64,000 nt of DNA, from the NCBI GenBank assembly GCA_020002185.1, contig CM034542.1, positions 59,876,097 to 59,940,096 on the forward strand, read 5' to 3'. Shown here piece after piece: positions 54,675-64,000 of this stretch (positions within the stretch are counted from its first letter, which is position 1; every line of letters begins with the position of its first letter). Origin of the DNA: Paraescarpia echinospica. Lineage: Eukaryota > Annelida > Polychaeta > Sabellida > Siboglinidae. Made by a program: the position numbers and the translations under genes. The notes beneath the pieces are model-generated. The model saw only the letters and a list, made by a program, of their open reading frames with translations, was not told the DNA's origin and ran no database searches.

Positions 54675-55657
54675 TGTAGCCGCTACCAAATACATCCCCA
54701 TGGTAGGCACTTGTCTCTTAGGCTGTAGCCGTTACCAAGTACATCCCCATGATAGGCACCTGTCTCTTAGGCTGTAGCCGTTACCAAATACATCCTCATG
54801 ATAGGCACCTGTCCCTTAGGCTGTAGCCGTTACCAAATACATCCCCATGATAGGCACTTGTCTATTAGGCTGTAGCCGTTACCAAGTACATCCCCATGAT
54901 AGGCACTTGTCTCTTAGGCTGTAGCCGTTACCAAATACATCCCCATTGTAGGCACTTGTCTCTTAGGCTGTAGCCGTTACCAAATACATCCCCATGATAG
55001 GCACTTGTCTCTTAGGCTGTAGCCTTTACCAAGTACATCCTCATGATAGGCTCCTGTCTCTTAGGCTGTAGCCTTTACCAAATACATCCTCATGATAGGC
55101 ACTTGTCTCTTAGGCTGTAGCCTTTACCAAATACATCCTCATGATAGGCACTTGTCTCTTAGGCTGTAGCCTTTACCAAATACATCCTCATGATAGGCAC
55201 CTGTCTCTTAGGCTGTAGCCTTTATCAGTACATCCTCATGATAGGCACCTGTCTCTTAGGCTGTAGCCTTTACCAAATACATCCTCATGATAGGCACCTG
55301 TCTCTTAGGCTGTAGCCTTTATCAGTACATCCTCACGATAGGCACCTGTCTCTTAGGCTGTAGCCTTTACCAAATACATCCTCTTGATAGGCTCCTGTCT
55401 CTAAGGCTGTAGCCTTTACCAAATACATCCTCATGAGAGGCTCCTGTCTCTTAGGCTGTAGCCTTTACCAAATACATCCTCATGATAGGCACTTGTCTCT
55501 TAGGCTGTAGCCTTTACCAAGTACATCCTCTTGATAGACTCCTGTCTCTTAGGCTGCAGCCTTTACCAAATACATCCTCATGATAGGCACTTGTCTCTTA
55601 GGCTGTAGCCTTTACCAAGTACATCCTCATGATAGGCACCTGTCTCTAAGGCTGTAA
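54675..55657 (+). repeat. 49-bp minisatellite, left array, 20 units
   Basis: The unit reads ctgtagccgttaccaaatac, then atccccatgataggcacctg, then tctcttagg. Left units carry gccgtt...atcccc and right units gccttt...atcctc. Two shortened units have ttatcagtacat. The whole array is a near-identical copy of 58810-59790. Confidence 0.95.
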
Positions 55658-55779
55658 CCCTCATTTTGTGGTGATTTAATGACAACAGCACTCGGACGAA
55701 ACTAGCGAATTTATCACGCAAACTAACCGGCCTTGAGTTCTAGCTCGTTCGAACGTTGAACTTTGACGAGAGCATACCA
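55658..55779. other. Single-copy spacer between 49-bp and 34-bp arrays (copy 1)
   Basis: The sequence ccctcattttgtggtgattt onward to cgagagcatacc is repeated at 59791 with almost no change. There is no coding potential. Confidence 0.85.
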
Positions 55780-56034
55780 CGAGTTTGTAAGTCGTCATGA
55801 TGACAGTTTACCACGTGTTTGTAAGTCGTGATGATGAGAGTGTAACACGTGTTTGTAAGTCGTCATGATGAGAGTATACCACGTGTTTGTAAGTCGTCAT
55901 GATGAGAGTGTAACACGTGTTTGTAAGTCGTCATGATGAGATTGTACCACGAGTTTGTAAGTCGTCATGATGACAGTTTGCCACGTGTTTGTAAGTCGTC
56001 ATGATGAGAGTGTACCACGTGTTTGTAAGTCGTC
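55780..56034 (+). repeat. 34-bp minisatellite, short left array
   Basis: About 7.5 units of gtttgtaagtcgtcatgatg, then agagtgtaccacgt. It matches 59913-60167 and stops abruptly in unique sequence at gtcgtctgttgg. Confidence 0.93.
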
Positions 56035-56943
56035 GTCTGTTGGGACTGATATTATACGTGCGCGCGCGCGTGTGTTATTTGTGTGTCTGTGTGTGTGCGC
56101 GCGCGCACGTGTGTGGGCGCGTGCGCGCGTGTGTGTACGTGTGTGTTTGTGTGTATGCATTCATGCATGTATGCATGCATGCATGTGTGGGATACATGAT
56201 TATGACGTCACGCTGACTTCGAGTCTGATTCATCGTTGTTAGTCGGTGTAGTGAATACGCTGCAGTCGGGGTGAGTAGTGCATACGGACCGATCGAGACA
56301 GTCTGCGTCAGTCTGGTCAGGTCGGTTCGGGTCGGGTCTGGTCGGGACGAGCGAAAAATTCCAGAGTACCCTGAGCTTTAGAATAATGCTATGATTGTTG
56401 AAGTTGTAACATTCGATCTCGAATCGCACGTACAGGAATGCATGGTTTTTAGCAAATAGATTACGTTTATGATATGTAAAGATTATAAATGACCTAGGAT
56501 AAACATATATTGTTAAGTTCTAGTTAGTTAACGACAGTTGCAGAAACATCGATATTGTCCAATTGCAGCGAGTCTGGCATAGTCTTCAACTTGATACTTA
56601 AAACCAGCATATGATTTGTTGTAGTAACAGTGTAGCAGCGACTACGGCTACGTACGTAGATTTCGGTATTTGATAAAATATAATCACTTCTGGTTGTTAG
56701 ACCAATTTGAGTAATGTATTTCGTAAAGTTCTATTATGTCCACCTGTGCAGTGCGTTGATACCATACATGGTCCAGTTTGTGTCAAGTTTGATTTCAAAA
56801 AAGGTACTATTTAAATCGCATAAAGAAATTATGTTGGTCATTACATCTGGTACTTTGTGAAATCCAACTGCCCTGCCAACAGTTAACGCCAAGAAGTTGC
56901 CGGTCACAAGACGACAACAAAACATATCCACCACTTTCATTGC
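56035..56943. other. Unique segment between array blocks, with CG/TG tract
   Basis: A gcgcgcgcgcgtgtgt-type tract at 56056-56195 ends in gcatgcatgcatg. The rest (56196-56943) is unique sequence with no recognised gene. A gtcgggt/gtcaggtcggt G-rich patch lies at 56310-56350. Confidence 0.6.
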
Positions 56944-59790
56944 GCCGTAGCCGTTACCAAATACATCCCCATGATAGGCACCTGTCTCTTAGGCTGTAGT
57001 CGTTACCAAATACATCCCCATGGTAGGCACTTGTCTCTTAGGCTGTAGCCGTTACCAAGTACATCCCCATGATAGGCACCTGTCTCTTAGGCTGTATCCG
57101 TTACCAAATACATCCCCATAGTAGGCACCTGTCTCTTAGGCTGTAGCCGTTACCAAATATATCCCCATGGTAGGCACCTGTCTCTTAGGCTGTAGCCGTT
57201 ACCAAATATATCCCCATGGTAGGCACCTGTCTCTTAGGCTGTAGCCGTTACCAAATATATCCCCATGGTAGGCACCTGTCTCTTAGGCTGTAGCCGTTAC
57301 CAAATACATCCCCATGATAGGCACCTGTCTCTTAGGCTGTAGCCTTTACCAAGTACATCCCCATGGAAGGCACCTGTCTCTTAGGCTGTAGCCGTTACCA
57401 AGTACATCCCCATGATAGGCACTTGTCTCTTAGGCTGTAGCCGTTACCAAATACATCCCCATTGTAGGCACTTGTCTCTTAGGCTGTAGCCGTTACCAAA
57501 TACATCCCCATGATAGGCACCTGTCTCTTAGGCTGTAGCCGCTACCAAATACATCCCCATGGTAGGCACTTGTCTCTTAGGCTGTAGCCGTTACCAAGTA
57601 CATCCCCATGAGAGGCACCTGTCTCTTAGGCTGTAGCCGTTACCAAATACATCCTCATGATAGGCACCTGTCCCTTAGGCTGTAGCCGTTACCAAATACA
57701 TCCCCATGATAGGCACTTGTCTATTAGGCTGTAGCCGTTACCAAGTACATCCCCATGATAGGCACTTGTCTCTTAGGCTGTAGCCGTTACCAAATACATC
57801 CCCATTGTAGGCACTTGTCTCTTAGGCTGTAGCCGTTACCAAATACATCCCCATGATAGGCACTTGTCTCTTAGGCTGTAGCCTTTACCAAGTACATCCT
57901 CATGATAGGCTCCTGTCTCTTAGGCTGTAGCCTTTACCAAATACATCCTCATGATAGGCACTTGTCTCTTAGGCTGTAGCCATTACCAAATACATCCTCA
58001 TGATAGGCACCTGTCTCTTAGGCTGTATCCGTTACCAAATACATCCCCATAGTAGGCACCTGTCTCTTAGGCTGTAGCCGTTACCAAATATATCCCCATG
58101 GTAGGCACCTGTCTCTTAGGCTGTAGCCGTTACCAAATATATCCCCATGGTAGGCACCTGTCTCTTAGGCTGTAGCCGTTACCAAATACATCCCCATGAT
58201 AGGCACTTGTCTCTTAGGCTGTAGCCTTTACCAAGTACATCCTCATGATAGGCTCCTGTCTCTTAGGCTGTAGCCTTTACCAAATACATCCTCATGATAG
58301 GCACTTGTCTCTTAGGCTGTAGCCTTTACCAAATACATCCTCATGATAGGCACCTGTCTCTTAGGCTGTATCCGTTACCAAATACATCCCCATAGTAGGC
58401 ACCTGTCTCTTAGGCTGTAGCCGTTACCAAATATATCCCCATGGTAGGCACCTGTCTCTTAGGCTGTAGCCGTTACCAAATATATCCCCATGGTAGGCAC
58501 CTGTCTCTTAGGCTGTAGCCGTTACCAAATATATCCCCATGGTAGGCACCTGTCTCTTAGGCTGTAGCCGTTACCAAATACATCCCCATGATAGGCACCT
58601 GTCTCTTAGGCTGTAGCCTTTACCAAGTACATCCCCATGGAAGGCACCTGTCTCTTAGGCTGTAGCCGTTACCAAGTACATCCCCATGATAGGCACTTGT
58701 CTCTTAGGCTGTAGCCGTTACCAAATACATCCCCATTGTAGGCACTTGTCTCTTAGGCTGTAGCCGTTACCAAATACATCCCCATGATAGGCACCTGTCT
58801 CTTAGGCTGTAGCCGCTACCAAATACATCCCCATGGTAGGCACTTGTCTCTTAGGCTGTAGCCGTTACCAAGTACATCCCCATGATAGGCACCTGTCTCT
58901 TAGGCTGTAGCCGTTACCAAATACATCCTCATGATAGGCACCTGTCCCTTAGGCTGTAGCCGTTACCAAATACATCCCCATGATAGGCACTTGTCTCTTA
59001 GGCTGTAGCCGTTACCAAGTACATCCCCATGATAGGCACTTGTCTCTTAGGCTGTAGCCGTTACCAAATACATCCCCATTGTAGGCACTTGTCTCTTAGG
59101 CTGTAGCCGTTACCAAATACATCCCCATGATAGGCACTTGTCTCTTAGGCTGTAGCCTTTACCAAGTACATCCTCATGATAGGCTCCTGTCTCTTAGGCT
59201 GTAGCCTTTACCAAATACATCCTCATGATAGGCACTTGTCTCTTAGGCTGTAACCTTTACCAAATACATCCTCATGATAGGCACGTGTCTCTTAGGCTGT
59301 AGCCTTTACCAAATACATCCTCATGATAGGCACCTGTCTCTTAGGCTGTAGCCTTTATCAGTACATCCTCATGATAGGCACCTGTCTCTTAGGCTGTAGC
59401 CTTTACCAAATACATCCTCATGATAGGCACCTGTCTCTTAGGCTGTAGCCTTTATCAGTACATCCTCACGATAGGCACCTGTCTCTTAGGCTGTAGCCTT
59501 TACCAAATACATCCTCTTGATAGGCTCCTGTCTCTAAGGCTGTAGCCTTTACCAAATACATCCTCATGAGAGGCTCCTGTCTCTTAGGCTGTAGCCTTTA
59601 CCAAATACATCCTCATGATAGGCACTTGTCTCTTAGGCTGTAGCCTTTACCAAGTACATCCTCTTGATAGACTCCTGTCTCTTAGGCTGCAGCCTTTACC
59701 AAATACATCCTCATGATAGGCACTTGTCTCTTAGGCTGTAGCCTTTACCAAGTACATCCTCATGATAGGCACCTGTCTCTAAGGCTGTAA
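56944..59790 (+). repeat. 49-bp minisatellite, main array, about 58 units
   Basis: Same unit as 54675-55657. Higher-order structure is visible: the rare variant gctgtatccg occurs at 57091, 58022 and 58365, spaced 931 (19 units) and 343 (7 units) bp, each followed by the same run of atatatccccatgg variants. The last 984 bp equal the left array. Confidence 0.95.
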
Positions 59791-59912
59791 CCCTCATTTT
59801 GTGGTGATTTAATGACAGCAGCACTCGGACGAAACTAGCGAATTTATCACGCAAACTAACCGGCCTTGAGTTCTAGCTCGTTCGAACGTTGAACTTTGAC
59901 GAGAGCATACCA
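59791..59912. other. Single-copy spacer (copy 2)
   Basis: Duplicate of 55658-55779 with one visible substitution (gacagcag for gacaacag). Confidence 0.9.
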
Positions 59913-62105
59913 CGAGTTTGTAAGTCGTCATGATGACAGTTTACCACGTGTTTGTAAGTCGTGATGATGAGAGTGTAACACGTGTTTGTAAGTCGTCATG
60001 ATGAGAGTATACCACGTGTTTGTAAGTCGTCATGATGAGAGTGTAACACGTGTTTGTAAGTCGTCATGATGAGATTGTACCACGAGTTTGTAAGTCGTCA
60101 TGATGACAGTTTGCCACGTGTTTGTAAGTCGTCATGATGAGAGTGTACCACGTGTTTGTAAGTCGTCATGATGAGAGTGTACCACGTGTTTGTAAGTCGT
60201 CATGATGACAGTTTGCCACGTGTTTGTAAGTTGTCATGATGAGAGTGTACCACGTGTTTGTAAGTCGTCGTGATGAGATTCTGCCACGAGTTTGTAAGTC
60301 GTCATGATGAGAGTGTGCCACGTGTTTGTAAGTCATCATGATGAGAGTGTAACACGTGTTTGTAAATCGTCATGATGAGAGTGTAACACGTGTTTGTAAG
60401 TCGTCATGATGAGAGTATACCACGTGTTTGTAAGTCGTCATGATGAGAGTGTAACACGTGTTTGTAAGTCGTCATGATGAGATTGTACCACGAGTTTGTA
60501 AGTCGTCATGATGACAGTTTGCCACGTGTTTGTAAGTCGTCATGATGAGAGTGTACCACGTGTTTGTAAGTCGTCATGATGAGAGTGTACCACGTGTTTG
60601 TAAGTCGTCATGATGACAGTTTGCCACGTGTTTGTAAGTTGTCATGATGAGAGTGTACCACGTGTTTGTAAGTCGTCGTGATGAGATTCTGCCACGAGTT
60701 TGTAAGTCGTCATGATGAGAGTGTGCCACGTGTTTGTAAGTCATCATGATGAGAGTGTAACACGTGTTTGTAAATCGTCATGATGAGAGTGTACCACGTG
60801 TTTGTAAGTCGTCTTGATGAGTGTGTAACACGTGTTTGTAAGTCGTCATGATGAGAGTGTACCACGTGTTTGTAAGTCGTAATGATGAGAGTGTAACACA
60901 TGTTTGTAAGTCGTCATGATGAGAGTGTAACACGTGTTTGTACGTCGTCATGATGAGAGTGTACCACGTGTTTGTAAGTCGTCGTGATGAGAGTGTAATA
61001 CGTGTTTGTAAGTCGTCATGATGAGAGTGTACCACATGTTTGCAAGTCGTCATGGTGAGAGTGTATCACATGTTTGCAAGTCGTCATGATGAGATTGTAT
61101 CACGTGTTTGTAAGTCGTCATGATGAGATTGTAACACGTGTTTTTAAGTCGTCATGATGAGAGTGTACCACGTGTTTGTAAGTCATCTTGATGAGAGTGC
61201 ATCACGTGTTTGTAAGTTGTCATGATGAGAGCGTATCGCGTGTTTGTAAGTCATCATGATGAGAGTGTACCACATGTTTGCAAGTCGTCATGATGAGATT
61301 GTATCACGTGTTTGTAAGTCGTCATGATGAGATTGTAACAAGTGTTTTTAAGTCGTCATGATGAGAGTGTACCACGTGTTTGTAAGTCATCATGATGAGA
61401 GTGTACCACGTGTTTGTAAGTCGTCATGATGAGAGTGTGCCACATGTTTGCAAGTCGTCATGATGAGAGTGTATCACGTGTTTGTAAGTCGTCATGATGA
61501 GATTGTACCACGAGTTTGTAAGTCGTCACGATGAGAGTGTACCATGTGTTTGTAAGTCGTCATGATGAGAGTGTACCATGTGTTTGTAAGTCGTCATGAT
61601 GAGAGTGTACCACATGTTTTTAAGTCGTCATGATGAGAGTGTATCACGTGTTTGTAAGTTGTCATGATGAGAGCGTATCACGTGTTTGTAAGTCGTCATG
61701 ATGAGAGTGTACCATGTGTTTGTAAGTCGTCATGATGAGAGTGTATCACGTGTTTGTAAGTTGTCATGATGAGAGCGTATCACGTGTTTGTAAGTCGTCA
61801 TGATGTGAGTGTACCACGTGTTTGTAAGTCGTCATGATGAGAGTGTATCACGTGTTTGTAAGTCGTCATGATGAGAATGTATCACGTGTTTGTAAGTTGT
61901 CATGATGAGAGCGTATCACGTGTTTGTAAGTCGTCATGATGAGAGTGTACCATGTGTTTGTAAGTCGTCATGATGAGAGTGTACCACGTGTTTGTAAGTC
62001 GTCATGATGAGAGTGTATCACGTGTTTGTAAGTTGTCATGATGAGAGCGTATCACGTGTTTGTAAGTCATCATGATGTGAGTGTACCACGTGTTTGTAAG
62101 TCGTA
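59913..62105 (+). repeat. 34-bp minisatellite, main array, about 64 units, E-box in most units
   Basis: The unit reads gtttgtaagtcgtcatgatg, then agagtgtaccacgt. The junction of adjacent units creates CACGTG in most copies (CATGTG or CACGAG in others). A 408-bp higher-order repeat (12 units) is shown by the rare gagattctgccacgag at about 60276 and 60684. The array ends at gtcgtattttcttg. Confidence 0.95.
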
Positions 62106-62522
62106 TTTTCTTGACTCTACGTTTTAAACGGAACCAATCGTAACTAATTTTATAACTTGTGTTCAATTTTCACCAAAAGTAAAACATTTTCGTTAAATTA
62201 ATGAAATGTTAGTAGCACAAACATTCTAATTGGTGAAGTATTTTAAAGTAAGTGAGGTGTCGGGTTCCAGGGGCAGTTTTTTAATACAGTTATATCATAG
62301 AATATATTAGTAGTAATATTAGTAGTAGTACTAGCCCCCTACGAGTACTCGCTACTAGCGGTTAAGTACGAGTATTCGCTACTAGCGGCTAGGAACAAGT
62401 ACTCGATACTTGCTGCTAGGAGCGAGTACTTGCTTCTCGTTCCTAGATGTTAGGAACGAATACTATGCGGTAAAGTTAGATCACAGAAATGTTGTTCAGG
62501 TTTACATAATTTATATTTAATG
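62106..62522. other. Spacer with degenerate tac/tag-rich repeats
   Basis: AT-rich to 62300. Then 62310-62465 holds about five degenerate copies of a word like gcgagtactcgctactagcg. No gene. Confidence 0.6.
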
Positions 62523-64000
62523 CAACACAATGTACACTGTACTACCTACACACACCCTGCAACATGTTGTACACTGTACTACCTACACACCCCCTGCAAC
62601 ATGTTGTACACTGTACTACCTACACACACCCTGCAACATGTTGTACACTGTACTACCTACACACACCCTGCAACATGTTGTACACTGTACTACCTACACA
62701 CACCCTGCAACATGTTGTACACTGTACTACCTACACACCCCCTGCAACATGTTGTACACCATACTACCTACACACACCCTGCAACATGTTGTACACTGTA
62801 CTACCTACACACCCGTTGCAACATGATGTACACTGTACTACCTACACACCCGTTGCAACATGATGTACGCTGTACCTCCTACACACACCCTGCAACATGA
62901 TGTACACTGTACTACCTACACACCCTTCAACATGTTGTACACTGTACTACATACACACACCCTGCAACATGTTGTACACTGTACTACCTACACACCCCCT
63001 GCAACATGTTGTACACTGTACTACCTACACACCCCCTGCACCATGTTGTACACTGTACTACCTACACACCCCCTGCAACATGATGTACACTGTACTACCT
63101 ACACACCCGTTGCAACATATTGTACACTGTACTACCTACACACACCCAGCAACATGATGTACACTGTACTACCTACACACCCGTTGCAACATGATGTACG
63201 CTGTACCTCCTACACACACCCTGCAACATGATGTACACTGTACTACCTACACACCCCCTGCAACATGTTTTACACTGTACTACATACACACACCCTGCAA
63301 CATGTTGTACACTGTACTACCTACACACCCCCTGCAACATGTTGTACACTGTACTACCTACACACACCCTGCACCATGTTGTACACTGTACTACCTACAC
63401 ACCCCCTGCAACATGATGTACACTGTACTACCTACACACCCGTTGCAACATATTGTACACTGTACTACCTACACACACCCAGCAACATGATGTACACTGT
63501 ACTACCTACACACACCCTGCAACATGTTGTACACTGTACTACCTACACACCCGTTGCAACATGATGTACACTGTACCTCCTACACACACCCTGCAACATG
63601 TTGTACACTGTACTACCTACACACCCCCTGCAACATGTTGTACACTGTACTACCTACACACCCGTTGTAACATGATGTACACTGTACCTCCTACACACAC
63701 CCTGCAACATGATGTACACTGTACTACATACACACCCCCTGCAACATGTTGTACACTGTACTACCTACACACCCCCTGCAACATGATGTACACTGTACTA
63801 CTTACACACCAATGCAACATGTTGTACACTGTACTACCTGCACACCCGTTGCAACATGATGTACACTGTACCTACTACACACACCCTGCAACATGATGTA
63901 CACTGTGCTACCTACACCCCCCCTGCAACATGTTGTACACTGTACTACCTACACACCCCCTGCAACATGTTGTACACTGTACTACCTACACACCCGTTGC
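62523..64000 (+). repeat. 37-bp minisatellite, about 40 units, running off the window
   Basis: The unit reads tgcaacatgttgtacactgt, then actacctacacacaccc, and contains the near-palindromes aacatgtt and gtacactgtac. Higher-order period of about 331 bp (nine units): the rare variant gatgtacgctgtacctcc occurs at 62863 and 63194. Open frames are artefacts. Confidence 0.95.

Noticed and set aside
54675..62105. CRISPR-like regular repeats
   Set aside because: The units are contiguous without unique spacers, the DNA is eukaryotic and no cas genes exist. These are minisatellites.

Overview
This is eukaryotic, almost certainly metazoan, genomic DNA: one spliced gene with GT-AG introns of 2.6-5 kb, many decayed retrotransposons of several classes, and roughly one third of the window in minisatellite arrays. 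The transposon mix (CR1 LINE with an esterase-type ORF1, GIY-YIG Penelope-like element, ZBED5-like hAT, tRNA-derived SINE) and the protein sequence of the gene suggest a marine invertebrate such as a lophotrochozoan. I cannot name the species.

The only gene I recognise securely is the 3' part of a cytosolic acetyl-CoA acetyltransferase (ACAT2-like thiolase) on the + strand. It has five visible exons at 124-241, 4145-4288, 6870-6986, 11489-11643 and 16531-16701 (stop). All are open and phase-compatible. The exon that should carry the conserved NEAF motif is absent between 11643 and 16531 and probably lies in the 1000-N assembly gap (13857-14856). Upstream exons, including the one with the acyl-binding Cys, lie left of position 1.

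The most striking feature is how this gene's introns are built. The array before the first exon is a tandem duplication of that exon's 3' splice site plus its first coding bases. The arrays that open the second and third full introns are tandem duplications of the 5' splice junctions of the exons just before them. A 4.2-kb array of 40-bp units runs up to the next exon's acceptor and resembles it. The third full intron is therefore tandem repeat from donor to acceptor. Splice junctions look like the seeds of minisatellites here.

Downstream of the gene: a 3.3-kb array (17650-20960); a block of LINE/SINE/MITE insertions (21203-27262); a decayed hAT with terminal inverted repeats (28239-30035); a Penelope-like element with terminal direct repeats and a nested insertion (31690-35620); LINE tails; a candidate TATA-driven first exon of a secreted protein (37617-37897); a degenerate LINE ending in its own minisatellite (38300-40112); mostly featureless AT-rich DNA with microsatellites; two arrays joined by a 43-bp CR1 tail (45060-46200); a CR1 LINE with a nearly complete reverse transcriptase (50735-52945); and, from 54423 to the window end, about 9.5 kb dominated by 49-, 34- and 37-bp arrays with higher-order structure and a recent segmental duplication offset by 4133 bp. 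Apart from the ACAT2-like gene and the candidate secreted-protein exon, I found no host gene that I can support.
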